Under the pieces are notes generated by a model. That model saw only the letters and a list, made by a program, of their open reading frames with translations, was not told the origin of the DNA and did no database searches. A stretch of DNA of 64,000 bases, taken from contig NZ_CP036264.1 of the NCBI RefSeq assembly GCF_008035925.1, positions 7,411,641-7,475,640 on the forward strand, in the 5' to 3' direction. The translations under genes and the position numbers were made by a program. Source of the stretch: Stieleria maiorica. Its GTDB lineage: Bacteria; Planctomycetota; Planctomycetia; Pirellulales; Pirellulaceae. Of the stretch, positions 23,531 to 33,016 are shown piece after piece. Position 1 is the first letter of the stretch; the number at the start of each line of letters is the position of its first letter.

Positions 23531-25594
23531 TCACCAGGAATCCAGTTGCGTGCTGATCGTCTGGTACTGCGCGTCGGTGTGGCCGGGGGATTCTATCAAA
23601 CCGATGCGAAACGACTGACCACCCTTGAGCAACGGCTGGATCCCCTTTGCCCCTCGTCCAAATCCGAACACGACCATTCCGTCGGATGATTCGAGGCCTT
23701 GATCGGAATCACCCAAGTGAGCATAAGTGTCGACGGCGTCATCGGGCGTTTGATGAACCAGGGCAAGCACGCGCGGCGATCGTCGGTCGCCAAGGTACGC
23801 CCAGCGGAATCGATCAAACACCTTGTCACCACCGAAGTAGTCGTGGGGGATCTGCGATGGCGGCGTGACGTCGGAGGCGAAGTATTGCGACCGCGGTGCC
23901 CAACGACCGGCGATCGGACCTTCGTACAGAAACCAAAACGCGCGCTCGGGGTCATCGGTCTGGACGTCCAGTTCCACCCCCGTCGCATCAAACGTCCATC
24001 GCAACCGCCACGTGCCGCTGTCGCTGGTCGTCTGGATCGTTCGCCGGTCGAGTTGCACGCTGGTTCCGCGATCCCATCCCGGATGCCCGAAACCGCCTCC
24101 CTGCCCCTGAAACAACAGGTTCGGCAATCCGCGAAACGAAGATGCCGCCGAAGCCGGATAGCGATCCCAAGGTTCTTTCTTGAATGCGATCCAATCGTTG
24201 CCCTCGCGATCGATCAATCGTGACAGGCCGCCGGAGTTCTTGTCCAACCAATAGATCGCACCGGGCGTGTCGATCACGAAATGGTCGCGATCCTGGTAGC
24301 GTCCGTTGTTGATCACAACCTCCGGTCGCGGCATCCGCACGGCGACCGCCGGCCCCGGCCAAAGCACCTCCAGCATGTGGTGTTCGGTCTGGGAGTGCAC
24401 CGTGAACGTATTGGTGCCTTGTTTCAGAACACTCGGTGGAAACGCCAGCCGATCGTAATCGTAAAAATGGTTCTTTCCGGCGACCGGCATGGCATGATCG
24501 TTGATGCGAATCGGTTCGTGGTGCCCGTCCCAGCCGTGCCAGGTACGCAGGTGCAGGATAGCTTGTGTGGCCGAATCGATCGGGTCGGACGGGGGAATCG
24601 TCAACGTGCAGGATTTCGTGTTTCCGGCGCGGACTCCGAAATCTTCCGGCACGTCATCGGCCCGGTACAGTTTGACGCTGGCGTTCGGGCGATGCAGCGA
24701 GAGCTGTTCGACCGGTTCGGTGACCGACCAATAACCGCGCGCGTCTTGGATTCTGGCGACCAGCGAAATGCTGCCCGGGGATTGATCGGGCACCCAATCG
24801 GTTTTCCAAGTCAATCGGTACGGTTGTTGCCACAATGTTCCGACGTGATCACGAATCTGGTTGACTTCGCCGCGGACCAGTTGAAAGTGGCTTTCGTGGT
24901 ACCCGCCGAACCGGCCATCACCGTCTTCGTCATAGCCGTCGTAGGCCGCCAGCACATCGATCCGTGCGACGCCCATCGTCGCTTCAGCGGTGACGTCGAC
25001 TTGCGGATGCTCGCCCAGTGTCTGGCCGGGCTGCGGGTTCGTGATCCGACCACCGGCCCGATAGTTTTCCCCTTTTTGATCACGGTCATAGTAGACCCGA
25101 AGGACCATCGAGTAGAGTCCCCACTGTCCCCATCCGAATCCTCCCTGTTCGTCGCAATCGGCATCGAAGATGTTGACGCCTTCATGCAAGTATTGCAGCG
25201 GGACGTCGACGATCGGGTTGTCTTGATAGAACAACTGTTCCGGCCGTACTCCCTCGGGAAAGTGTTCCAATTCCGGGACGAGGATCCAATCGTTGTCGTT
25301 GAACCGGATGCGTTTGTTGATCGTGCCTCGATGGCCGCCCCAGCGATCCAACATCGCCTCAGCGCGAATCGCGTTTTCCAGGTCATCGATTCGAATTTCG
25401 ATCCGCGCGTTGGGCAGATGCGCCTTCGCCCGCTCGAATTTGTCCACCGCGCGTTTATCGGTGACACGCCAATCGCGATCACCGCCGTTATGCACGGAAA
25501 ATTCACGGTACAGGTCCCCGGGTTGCGGACCACCTCCATTGGCGATGGAGGCGTGAATCAGCAACAGGGTGACGATGACTGCGATGGACTTCAT
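23531..25594 (-). CDS. Large secreted protein of unknown function
   Basis: 687 residues from ATG at 25594 (MKSIAVIVTLLLIHASIANG), a clean Sec signal peptide; the frame stays open upstream through the repeat nest, but that extension has no protein-like character. I do not recognise a family. The chain looks beta-rich: a middle part with DVTAEATMGVARIDVLAAYD and an EF-hand-like DGYDEDGDGRFGG, then a galactose-binding-like jelly roll (about 350-480), and a C-terminal domain with many Trp/Gly (FRGLPNLLFQGQGGGFGHPG). It could be a carbohydrate-active or polysaccharide-binding exoprotein, by general look only. No catalytic motif identified. Confidence 0.8.
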   Translation of the reverse strand: MKSIAVIVTLLLIHASIANGGGPQPGDLYREFSVHNGGDRDWRVTDKRAVDKFERAKAHLPNARIEIRIDDLENAIRAEAMLDRWGGHRGTINKRIRFNDNDWILVPELEHFPEGVRPEQLFYQDNPIVDVPLQYLHEGVNIFDADCDEQGGFGWGQWGLYSMVLRVYYDRDQKGENYRAGGRITNPQPGQTLGEHPQVDVTAEATMGVARIDVLAAYDGYDEDGDGRFGGYHESHFQLVRGEVNQIRDHVGTLWQQPYRLTWKTDWVPDQSPGSISLVARIQDARGYWSVTEPVEQLSLHRPNASVKLYRADDVPEDFGVRAGNTKSCTLTIPPSDPIDSATQAILHLRTWHGWDGHHEPIRINDHAMPVAGKNHFYDYDRLAFPPSVLKQGTNTFTVHSQTEHHMLEVLWPGPAVAVRMPRPEVVINNGRYQDRDHFVIDTPGAIYWLDKNSGGLSRLIDREGNDWIAFKKEPWDRYPASAASSFRGLPNLLFQGQGGGFGHPGWDRGTSVQLDRRTIQTTSDSGTWRLRWTFDATGVELDVQTDDPERAFWFLYEGPIAGRWAPRSQYFASDVTPPSQIPHDYFGGDKVFDRFRWAYLGDRRSPRVLALVHQTPDDAVDTYAHLGDSDQGLESSDGMVVFGFGRGAKGIQPLLKGGQSFRIGLIESPGHTDAQYQTISTQLDSW

Positions 25595-25699
25595 CGGGAA
25601 CTTGCGATCAGCGGTGTGGGGAAAACGCAGCAAGAATGATAGCTGATGCAGAACAATCGCATGTCGTTGACGCACCCCACCCCGCAGCCTCCGCCCCAG

Positions 25700-25792
25700 A
25701 TTGGTGCCACCCATCAATTTGGGCGACCAACAGACGGCGATCCAATGCCAGCAATTCCCCCGCGAGTGTTCGGTTGGTGGGAGGCACGAATT
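25700..25792. repeat. REPIN-like element unit 1 (degenerate right end)
   Basis: About 93 bases. Left end is ATTGGTGCCACCCAT (25700-25714); the right end GTTGGTGGGAGGCACGAATT is a degenerate inverted copy. The interior (GGCGACCAACAGACGGCGAT, CCAATGCCAGCAATTC) matches the interior of unit 2 in the same orientation, which shows that the two are copies of one element rather than chance inverted repeats. Confidence 0.7.
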
Positions 25793-25836
25793 GGTCGATT
25801 GATGGTGCCGTCCCTGATTGGTGCCACCCATCCCTG

Positions 25837-25928
25837 ATTGGTGCCACCCATCGATTTGGTAACCGACAGTCGGCGTTCCAATGCCAGCAAATCATCCCGT
25901 CAATGTTCGATTTATGGGTGGCACCAAT
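25837..25928. repeat. REPIN-like element unit 2 (perfect 15-bp terminal inverted repeats)
   Basis: 92 bases bounded by ATTGGTGCCACCCAT (25837-25851) and its exact reverse complement ATGGGTGGCACCAAT (25914-25928). Interior contains GGTAACCGACAGTCGGCGTT and CCAATGCCAGCAAATC, shared with unit 1. An extra forward end copy precedes it at 25817-25831 and an extra reverse copy follows at 25939-25953. Confidence 0.8.
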
Positions 25929-25938
25929 CAGGCTATTT

Positions 25939-26021
25939 ATGGGTGGCACCAATCAGGCTAATTGGGATCGTGAATGCCAGCAAATCCCCACGCCGGCGTT
26001 CGATTCATGGGTGGCACCAAT
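25939..26021. repeat. Partial REPIN-like element (half unit plus extra ends)
   Basis: Two reverse ends ATGGGTGGCACCAAT (25939-25953 and 26007-26021) enclose GAATGCCAGCAAATCCCCAC and GGCGTTCGATTC, which match the right half of unit 2 only. A seventh, palindromic variant ATTGGTGGCACCAAT is at 26214-26228. Confidence 0.7.
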
Positions 26022-26055
26022 CGGGACCACGGGGGTTGGGAGGGCCGGTGGGTAG

Positions 26056-26184
26056 ATAGGACCAATGGGACCCATGCGACCGATAGGACGCCGGATGCCG
26101 ATAGGACGCCGGATACCGATAGGACGCCGGATACTGCCAACTACTTCCCGGTCCCATGTGTCCCCTACGTCCCATAGGTCCTAT
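26056..26184. repeat. 18-bp tandem repeat enclosed by a 16-bp inverted repeat
   Basis: Three tandem copies of CCGATAGGACGCCGGATR fill 26080-26133. They are flanked by ATAGGACCAATGGGAC (26056-26071) and GTCCCATAGGTCCTAT (26169-26184), which are reverse complements with one mismatch. The unit motif ATAGGAC also occurs in the arms, so the array may have grown from the arm. No gene in 25595-26272. Confidence 0.75.
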
Positions 26185-26272
26185 TTTCCCCAGCGTCCCA
26201 GCGTGGGGGCGCCGATTGGTGGCACCAATCGGGATGATTCGGGAGCTGGCAGTTGGGGAATCGTTTCTTGAC

Positions 26273-27538
26273 TTATGCAAACAGCTGGTTGATTTCGTCG
26301 GCCAGGATTTTGAGCCCGCGGCGGAGCACCGGTTCGGAGGTGGTGAAGCTGATCCTCAGACACTCGTCGCGGTGTGGCCAATCGTCCTCGGGGAGTCCGA
26401 AGAAGAAGTAGTGGCCGGAGATCACCATCACGCCACGTTGTTTCAGCCGCCGATAGAGTTCGGCCGACGAAATCGGCAGCCCTTCGAGCCACAGCCACAG
26501 GAAAAACGCGCCTTCGCGACGATGGATCCGGAAGGGCACGGAATCATCGAGTGCTTCGACCAACCAATCATGTGCCTGACGTGACCGCTGCTCATAGAAC
26601 GGACGAATCACGTCGTGGCTGATCGAAATGATTTCGCCGCTGTCGATCATCGGCCGAATGATCGCTTGGCCGACATTGTTGTTGGCCAGGGACGAGATCG
26701 CGTTCATCGATCCGATCCACTGAATCATTTCCTCGCTGCCGATCACGATTCCCGTACGCGTCCCTGGAAGTCCCAGTTTGGAGAGGCTGTAGGTCAGCAC
26801 CATCGACGGCCGCCAGACCGGCGTGCTGTCGGTGAAGTTCACGCCCGGAAACGGATCGCCGTACGCATTGTCGACGATCAGCGGGATGTCGTTCCGCTCG
26901 GCCAACTCCGCCAAATGTTCCAGTTCGGCATCGGAGACGACATTGGAAGACGGGTTGGTCGGCCGCGACAGACAGATCGCTGCGATCGAATCATCAATTT
27001 CCAACGAATCAAAATCGATCGCGTACTTGAACTCGTGGTCGCCGATTTTTTCAATTTTCGGATGCACCGCCCGATACAGATCGCTGGACGTCGCCAGGTC
27101 GGCATACCCGATGTACTCGGGGACGATCGGAAGCAGCACCTTGCGCTCCGTTCCGTCATCGAACCTTCCCGCCAACGCATTGAGGAACAAGAAGAACGCC
27201 GTCTGTCCGCCGGCGGTGATGCAAACGTTTTTTGCGGTGATCGGCCAACCGAATTCGCGAGCAAATAACTTGGCGACCGAATCGCGAAACGCGGCGTCCC
27301 CTGCGGGAGGCTGGTAATCGCCCAGCACCGCGGAGACTTGAGCCGGGTCACCGGCCAATTCGCGGAACCGCGTTAACCAACGCTGGTCCACCTCGGGGAT
27401 GTGGGCCGGTTGGCCACCGCCAAGCATGCACAGGTTTTCATCGCCCGAGGCAAGCGTCTCGCCTAGGTCCTGCATCAATTCGCCGATCCCCGAGTCCAAC
27501 GCGAGGCGATTTCCGAAGGTCGAAAGGGAGTGTTTCAT
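26273..27538 (-). CDS. avtA: Valine-pyruvate aminotransferase
   Basis: 421 residues from ATG at 27538 (MKHSLSTFGNRLALDSGIGE). The chain follows E. coli AvtA almost block by block: MLGGGQPAHIPEV, LPIVPEYIGYADLA, ICLSRPTNPSSNVVSDAELE, IPLIVDNAYGDPFPGVNF, then the PLP-lysine region YSLSKLGLPGTRTGIV, and EGAFFLWLWLEGLPIS with a late Arg for the substrate carboxylate (ECLRISF). It is a class I/II fold PLP enzyme transferring an amino group between valine/alanine and the matching keto acids. Monocistronic, divergent from the next gene. Confidence 0.93.
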   Translation of the reverse strand: MKHSLSTFGNRLALDSGIGELMQDLGETLASGDENLCMLGGGQPAHIPEVDQRWLTRFRELAGDPAQVSAVLGDYQPPAGDAAFRDSVAKLFAREFGWPITAKNVCITAGGQTAFFLFLNALAGRFDDGTERKVLLPIVPEYIGYADLATSSDLYRAVHPKIEKIGDHEFKYAIDFDSLEIDDSIAAICLSRPTNPSSNVVSDAELEHLAELAERNDIPLIVDNAYGDPFPGVNFTDSTPVWRPSMVLTYSLSKLGLPGTRTGIVIGSEEMIQWIGSMNAISSLANNNVGQAIIRPMIDSGEIISISHDVIRPFYEQRSRQAHDWLVEALDDSVPFRIHRREGAFFLWLWLEGLPISSAELYRRLKQRGVMVISGHYFFFGLPEDDWPHRDECLRISFTTSEPVLRRGLKILADEINQLFA

Positions 27539-27866
27539 GGGGTTTTGTCGAGCTGCTACTTGATCCGGCTCAAAGCCGTCTGAGTTCTGTGTGCCGTCGG
27601 TCCTGCCGCAACAACTGCGCGGTTCAAGTTCGGTTCGGTCCCTACGGCGGTGTTGTTGCTGATCGAGAGTGTCGCAGATTGAATCTGGTTCGCCAAATCG
27701 CCTTGACCAAGAAAAACCGGGGCGGCTCCGTCCCCCGGGGACCTGAAACTTGAAACCCGAAACCCGAAACAAAAAAATCTGAAACATCCGTTCGCCGGCT
27801 TCGCTTGGTTGTTTGAAAGGCATCTTCACGCCGCAACCCAACCAACTTTCTTTCGGATCTTGACCC
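27539..27866. other. Divergent intergenic region between avtA and a secreted-protein gene
   Basis: 328 bases that must contain both promoters. Visible: a 7-base GAAACCC periodicity near 27750-27775 (CTTGAAACCCGAAACCCGAA) and a CCGGGGCGG...CCCCGGGG self-complementary patch near 27716. No confident promoter or operator call. Confidence 0.4.
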
Positions 27867-28685
27867 ATGAAACGCACTGCCAAAAAGCTTTTCGTCGTTG
27901 CCGCAATTGCTGCCGTCTCGATTCAATCTGTTCCGACCGCGTCGGCTTGTGGTGGACGCGGGGGACGTGTTTCGTACGCCCCGGTCTATGGGGGCTATGC
28001 CCGGGCCGCGTCGAACTACCGCACCACGCTGCCGACGACGCCACCGATCCACAATGCCGCGCCGCGGTTCAACCCCGCGCTGGGGCAAGCCGCCCCGCCG
28101 GCGGCGATCACTCAGCCGGCTTCGACGGCGTCCACCGTCGCCTCCGTTCGCCCGCGGCCGCGAGCCCAGGTGGCGCTGCAAACCTCGGCGGCACCACAGC
28201 AAACGCTCACGCAACAAGCGACCACTCAACCCGCAACGACGCCGACGACAAACAAACCAGCGGCAAACACAGCCGATGCCGAATCGTCCGCCCTGGCAGC
28301 ACTCGCGTCGCTCACCGCGTCCAATCCGATCGGGGTGACATCATCCACGCCCAGCGTTTCGAATCCGGCGCCGACCACGACAACCGCCGTTGCAGCCTCG
28401 GAAGCCACTCCCGGCCACATCGGAAGCTTCCAAGCGACCTTGCCCAGCAACGTCACGATCGAATTGAATCTCAACAGCAGTAACACGTTCTCCTGGGTCG
28501 TTCGCAACAACGGCAAGACCAGCCAGTTCACCGGCCAATACCGAGTGACCGAGGGACGCTTGACGCTGGTCCGCAGCAATGATCTGCAAAAGATGGAAGG
28601 CAAGCTGACGATGGCAGCCAACGGGTTCACGTTCCAACTGGACGGTGCCAACAACGCCGGCTTGGACTTCAAGAAGGTCGCGTAG
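27867..28685 (+). CDS. Secreted low-complexity protein with a small C-terminal beta domain
   Basis: 272 residues. Sec signal peptide MKRTAKKLFVVAAIAAVSIQ with a cleavage-like site after SACG/TASA. The middle (about 60-190) is an Ala/Thr/Pro/Gln-rich linker. The last ~85 residues (GHIGSFQATLPSNVTIELNL onward, then FTGQYRVTEGRLTLVRS, KLTMAANGFTFQLDGANN) look like a small beta-barrel of the kind seen in planctomycete exported proteins with a 'G...W.....G.Y...G..L.L' strand pattern. Function unknown; location periplasmic or extracellular. Confidence 0.8.
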   Translation: MKRTAKKLFVVAAIAAVSIQSVPTASACGGRGGRVSYAPVYGGYARAASNYRTTLPTTPPIHNAAPRFNPALGQAAPPAAITQPASTASTVASVRPRPRAQVALQTSAAPQQTLTQQATTQPATTPTTNKPAANTADAESSALAALASLTASNPIGVTSSTPSVSNPAPTTTTAVAASEATPGHIGSFQATLPSNVTIELNLNSSNTFSWVVRNNGKTSQFTGQYRVTEGRLTLVRSNDLQKMEGKLTMAANGFTFQLDGANNAGLDFKKVA

Positions 28686-28744
28686 GGGGCTTGAGGAACA
28701 CGGATGTTCGGACTGCACGGACTCCTCGCGTCGACCACTACTGC

Positions 28745-29635
28745 TTACACGACGTTGCGATGGGTGATCGGGTGCTCAAGCAACTTGCGAAGGTACCGCC
28801 CGTATTCGCTGTGCCGCACGGAATCGGCACAGCGCGCGAGGCCTTGGCGGTCGATCCAGCCGTTGCGAAACGCGATCTCTTCCGGGCAACAGACTTTCAA
28901 CCCCGTCCGCTTCTCGATCGCACCGACGAAGCTGCTGGCGTCGTGCAGACTTTCGTGCGTTCCCGTATCCAGCCACGCGATCCCGCGGCCCAGGACTTTG
29001 ACTTCCAACGCAGCCTGATTCAGGTACATGCGGTTCAAATCGGTGATCTCCAATTCGCCGCGTGACGATGGACGCAGCTGTTTGGCAAACTCGCTGGCAC
29101 GCGAATCGAAAAAGTACAACCCCGGCACCGCAAAATTCGATTTCGGCTGGTCGGGTTTTTCTTCCAGCGTGATCACGCGACCGTCGGAGTCGAACGAGAC
29201 GACGCCGTAGGCCGACGGGTTGCGGACCTCATAGGCAAAGATTTTCGCGCCGCGAGCCAGTTCCGCCGAACGCCGCAGCAGTTGGATCAGCCCCTCGCCA
29301 TAAAACACGTTGTCGCCCAAGACCAAACAACTCGGTTGCCCCTCCAGGAACGACTCGCCCAGCAGGAACGCTTCGGCCAACCCGCCGGGACGTTCCTGGA
29401 CCGCATAAGAAATTCGGATGCCCCACTGAGCCCCGTCGCCCAACAGGGATTGAAACATCGGCGTGTGACTGGGGGTGCTGATCAGCAGAATGTCTTGGAT
29501 GCCCGCCAACATCAACGTCGACAGCGGGTAATAGATCATCGGCTTGTCATAGACCGGAAGCAGTTGTTTGCTGATCGCGGTTGTCAGCGGCGCCAGTCGG
29601 CTCCCACTGCCGCCGGCCAGGATGATGCCTTTCAT
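28745..29635 (-). CDS. rmlA: Glucose-1-phosphate thymidylyltransferase
   Basis: 296 residues from ATG at 29635, overlapping the rmlB stop (ATGA). Textbook RmlA motifs: nucleotide loop [49 protein letters not shown] with the metal-binding Asp, [20 protein letters not shown], and [13 protein letters not shown]. It couples dTTP and glucose-1-phosphate to dTDP-glucose, the first step of dTDP-sugar (for example dTDP-rhamnose) synthesis. Last gene of the lgt-rmlB-rmlA operon. rmlC and rmlD are not next to it. Confidence 0.96.
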   Translation of the reverse strand: MKGIILAGGSGSRLAPLTTAISKQLLPVYDKPMIYYPLSTLMLAGIQDILLISTPSHTPMFQSLLGDGAQWGIRISYAVQERPGGLAEAFLLGESFLEGQPSCLVLGDNVFYGEGLIQLLRRSAELARGAKIFAYEVRNPSAYGVVSFDSDGRVITLEEKPDQPKSNFAVPGLYFFDSRASEFAKQLRPSSRGELEITDLNRMYLNQAALEVKVLGRGIAWLDTGTHESLHDASSFVGAIEKRTGLKVCCPEEIAFRNGWIDRQGLARCADSVRHSEYGRYLRKLLEHPITHRNVV

Positions 29636-30699
29636 GTTTGATCCGTCGATTGGACTCGGCCGAGTCGCTGGAGTTGATAGTTGCCGTCGAGGATTGCTTG
29701 CCACCAATCGCGATGTTCCAGGTACCAGCGGATCGTTTGCCGCAGTCCGGATTCCAGGTCGTGTTGTGGTTGCCACCCTAGTTGGCCGCGGATCTTGGTC
29801 GAATCGATCGCGTAGCGGAAATCATGCCCGGGCCGATCGGCGACGAAGCGGATCAGGTCGGCGTGGCATCCGTTCTGGCGGGGATGCAGCTCGTCCAAAA
29901 TCTCGCACACCGAGCGGACCAGGTCGATGTTGCGACGCTGACAATCGCCACCGATGTTGTAGGTGTGGCCCACCGCGCCGTGCTGCAGGACTTGGCACAA
30001 GGCCGACGCGTGGTCAACGACGTGCAGCCAGTCGCGGACGTTCTCTCCACGCCCGTAGACCGGCAGCGGTTGCTCCCCGATCGCTTTGATGATCATCAGC
30101 GGGATCAGTTTTTCGGGGAATTGATACGGCCCATAATTATTACTGCAATTGGTAACAATCACGGGCAATCCGTACGTCGTCCTCCAGGCTCGGGCTAGAT
30201 GGTCCGAGGACGCCTTGGTGGCGGCATAGGGCGAATGCGGGTCGTAGGCCGTCGACTCGGAAAACAGCCCCTCGGCACCGAGCGCCCCGTAGACTTCGTC
30301 GGTCGAGACGTGCAGGAAACGAAACGACTCGGCGCGCGAGCCGGAGAGCTGTTGGTAGTATTCTCCCGCGGCCGAAAGCAGGTGAAAGGTGCCGACGACG
30401 TTGGTCTGGATGAAGTCCGCCGGACCGTCGATCGAACGGTCGACGTGGGATTCGGCGGCCAAGTGCATCACCGCGTCCGGGGCATGATCGGCAAACACGC
30501 CACGCATCAACGTCACGTCCGCGATGTCGCCTCGGACGAATACATAGCGTGGGGCGTCGGCGAATTCGGCCAGCGAGTTCGGGTTCCCCGCATACGTCAA
30601 TTTGTCCACGTTGACAACGCGGTGCGCCGTTGCGGAGAGCAAATGGCGAATCAGGTTGCTGCCGATGAAACCACAGCCGCCGGTGACCAGAATCTTCAC
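29632..30699 (-). CDS. rmlB: dTDP-glucose 4,6-dehydratase
   Basis: 355 residues from GTG at 30699, whose bases overlap the lgt stop as GTGA. Extended [22 protein letters not shown], the YxxxK pair in [11 protein letters not shown] with STDEVYG before it, and [20 protein letters not shown], all RmlB hallmarks. It turns dTDP-glucose into dTDP-4-keto-6-deoxyglucose with bound NAD+. Overlap with rmlA (4 bases) makes balanced expression likely. Confidence 0.96.
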   Translation of the reverse strand: MKILVTGGCGFIGSNLIRHLLSATAHRVVNVDKLTYAGNPNSLAEFADAPRYVFVRGDIADVTLMRGVFADHAPDAVMHLAAESHVDRSIDGPADFIQTNVVGTFHLLSAAGEYYQQLSGSRAESFRFLHVSTDEVYGALGAEGLFSESTAYDPHSPYAATKASSDHLARAWRTTYGLPVIVTNCSNNYGPYQFPEKLIPLMIIKAIGEQPLPVYGRGENVRDWLHVVDHASALCQVLQHGAVGHTYNIGGDCQRRNIDLVRSVCEILDELHPRQNGCHADLIRFVADRPGHDFRYAIDSTKIRGQLGWQPQHDLESGLRQTIRWYLEHRDWWQAILDGNYQLQRLGRVQSTDQT

Positions 30700-32018
30700 G
30701 ATGCCACTCCCGGTGCCGCCGCGTCGCTGCCGTCGGCGACATCGCTGCGGATGAAGTACACCCAGATCAATCCGACGATCGACAGCGTCAGCACGACCAC
30801 ACTGACCCACTGTGAAATCGACAACGACGTGTTGAATTGGCCGGCTTCATCAACGCGAACGATCTCCAGCACGAAACGCAACACCGCGTACGACGCAAAC
30901 CCGATAAACATCATCGCGCCGGTCCGCGTGATCCACAGGGACAACGCACAGAGCGCGATGCACAGGGCGAGCGAACTGAGGCTGCTGATCGGTTGCGCGG
31001 CGCGAACCGGCAACGCACGCTCGGGCAATTCTTCAGGCGACAAAACGTGCGTCTTTCCCGAAACTCGCATCATCCAACCCGGCACAATCTCTTCTTCGGG
31101 AAGCTTCGGGTCGGCGGTCTTGTAGGGACGCCGATCGAAATCGCCGGCTTCATACACGTCCTTCGCCTTGATCCCCAACTCATCGGCGACACTTCCCGGA
31201 ACGACCGATTGGATCTTTCCGGTTTTCAGATCGATGTCCATGCCCAGCAGTTCGCCGCTCGTCAATTGCTCCTGATAGACCTTGGTGAGTGGCGGAAACT
31301 GCAGCGACGCCCAACCGGGTTCACACCGCCCGCCGTAGCAGCAGCCGTTCAGCAGGCAGCCCAAGCGACCGAAGAAGACGCCCAGAAAGATGCAGGGCAC
31401 GATCGCGTCGCCGAAGCGCAGCAGCGGGACCTTGTTGCGAAAGGTGAACACCATGAACGCCAGGAAACCGCCGATGAACGATCCATAGACCACCAATCCG
31501 CCTTCGGTGAAGGCCAGCATGTTTTTGATCGTCTCCATCGTCGACGCGCCGATGTATTCGTCGCGGTACTGGATCACGTAAAACAGCCGGGCGCCGACGA
31601 TTCCGCCGATGAACACCCAGGGGGCCAGGGAGTAGATCAATTCGGGGTTCATGCCGGCCCGCGAGGTCCGATAGGCCGCCAGCGCGATCGCACTCATCAC
31701 GCCACAGACCAAGAACACACCGTAGCCGCGGATCGCCATGCCCACGGGATCGCCGGCGACGTTTTTCAGCTCGACGTTGGGCAGAACGAACACGATCAGC
31801 CCCGCCGCGGCGGCCCAAAACAGTCCTTCGCCGGCCAACACCTGCCCCAGTGTCGGCGGTCCATCTTCGCCCTTGCTGCCGCCGAATCGGCTGATTTGAC
31901 GCTGCGCCCAGCCCAACCGAACGAGCAGCGCCAGCACCAAAATCCCCAACGCCCAACCGACCCCTAAGATGGGGAGCGGCCCGATTTCGTGGGGAATGAA
32001 CAAGAGCGTGCGTTGCAT
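30696..32018 (-). CDS. lgt: Prolipoprotein diacylglyceryl transferase with a periplasmic insertion
   Basis: 440 residues from ATG at 32018; typical Lgt has 260-300. Membrane protein with the Lgt core: [48 protein letters not shown] and the signature [16 protein letters not shown]. Between that and the final helices lies a soluble insertion of ~110 residues with a PDZ-like stretch ([20 protein letters not shown]). The usual HPTQLYE motif is reduced to RAAQPISSL. It transfers diacylglycerol from phosphatidylglycerol to the lipobox Cys of prolipoproteins at the inner membrane. Frame open further upstream, but [17 protein letters not shown] is the natural start. First gene of the operon with rmlB and rmlA. 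Confidence 0.9.
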   Translation of the reverse strand: MQRTLLFIPHEIGPLPILGVGWALGILVLALLVRLGWAQRQISRFGGSKGEDGPPTLGQVLAGEGLFWAAAAGLIVFVLPNVELKNVAGDPVGMAIRGYGVFLVCGVMSAIALAAYRTSRAGMNPELIYSLAPWVFIGGIVGARLFYVIQYRDEYIGASTMETIKNMLAFTEGGLVVYGSFIGGFLAFMVFTFRNKVPLLRFGDAIVPCIFLGVFFGRLGCLLNGCCYGGRCEPGWASLQFPPLTKVYQEQLTSGELLGMDIDLKTGKIQSVVPGSVADELGIKAKDVYEAGDFDRRPYKTADPKLPEEEIVPGWMMRVSGKTHVLSPEELPERALPVRAAQPISSLSSLALCIALCALSLWITRTGAMMFIGFASYAVLRFVLEIVRVDEAGQFNTSLSISQWVSVVVLTLSIVGLIWVYFIRSDVADGSDAAAPGVAS

Positions 32019-32169
32019 CGATGTCGGCGAATGGTTGAAGTGGCGAAAAAGCCGGCGACATTGGTCTGGACCACCGGCGTCGCCCTTTTCTACGCTCCAG
32101 AGACTGAAAAAGTCCAGGTCGCCTCGCGACAGCCCCCCGAGCTCCACTTTCACCGACGAGATCGCCAGC

Positions 32170-32994
32170 ATGATGCGGCTTTCCCAACTGATCGCTCCGA
32201 AATCGCTTGCGGCACTGATCCGGATCGTGTGTTGTTGTCTGATCGCGACGACGGCCGGGACCACCGTGGCCGAATCACCGGCACGTCTGGCCGCCGCAAA
32301 GATTCCCGCCGCCGACGACAACGCCTTTCAAGTCACGATCGAAGTGTTTGAGGTGCTGGCGGATGAGAAACTACAGCTCCAGGATCGACACCTGGTGCTG
32401 TTTAAGGACGGCAAAGCCTACGATTTCGCACTCACCGAGCCCCGCAACGTGACGCTGATCGATCCGATCAACGGCCAAATCACCTTGCTCTCCCGGGTCG
32501 ATCACGTCAAATCAGCGATCACCCACCAGGACATTGTCACCGCCGCCGCCCGGTTTCGGCTGTTTGCAACCAATGAAGGTCTTGAAACCCGGCTGGGAAT
32601 CACTGCCCGAACAGTGCGTGATGCCAACCAGGCAAACACCTATCAAATCCAATTCGGCGACTATCACTACACCGCCAGTGCCGCCGAGCCGGAGATTGCG
32701 GCGCAACCGAATCGATTTGCCGAGTTCACCGATTGGGTCGCCCGAGTCAATTTGGTGCGAAAGATTGGGACTCCGCCGTTTGCCCGGATCAATCTCGGCA
32801 ACACCATCGCGGCCGACGGACGCATTCCGGAAACGGTCACGTTGCAGCTGAAGTCCGACACGCACGCCCGGACGTTCGTTTCCAATTACAAATTCAAGAC
32901 GGGGCTGAGCAAAGAAAGCCGGCAGCGGGTCGAGGAAGTCGCCGGCATGTTGACGCTCTACCGCGATGTGCCGTTGGCGGCGTTTCCGCGGTAG
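32170..32994 (+). CDS. Secreted protein of unknown function
   Basis: 274 residues from ATG at 32170 (a second ATG follows immediately). N-terminal signal peptide about residues 1-35 (LIRIVCCCLIATTAGTTVA). The remaining chain has FQVTIEVFEVLADEKLQLQD, LFKDGKAYDFALTEPRNVTL and regular amphipathic strands; no Cys pairs, no catalytic motif. I do not recognise a family. It is divergent from lgt, sharing a 150-base promoter region. Coding character is normal for the window. Confidence 0.75.
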   Translation: MMRLSQLIAPKSLAALIRIVCCCLIATTAGTTVAESPARLAAAKIPAADDNAFQVTIEVFEVLADEKLQLQDRHLVLFKDGKAYDFALTEPRNVTLIDPINGQITLLSRVDHVKSAITHQDIVTAAARFRLFATNEGLETRLGITARTVRDANQANTYQIQFGDYHYTASAAEPEIAAQPNRFAEFTDWVARVNLVRKIGTPPFARINLGNTIAADGRIPETVTLQLKSDTHARTFVSNYKFKTGLSKESRQRVEEVAGMLTLYRDVPLAAFPR

Positions 32995-33016
32995 CAGAAT
33001 CCGCGGCGAGTTGATT

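Noticed and set aside
24281-25639. 452-residue plus-strand frame opposite the secreted protein
   Set aside because: No signal, no domain, Val/Arg/Asp-rich shadow composition; the minus-strand gene has a clean signal peptide.
25700-26228. Possible CRISPR array from repeated ATTGGTGCCACCCAT
   Set aside because: Copies occur in both orientations, spacing is irregular and interiors are shared between units, which fits hairpin elements instead.
30837-31967. 376-residue plus-strand frame inside lgt
   Set aside because: Gln/Arg/His-rich antisense shadow of a gene with Lgt signatures.
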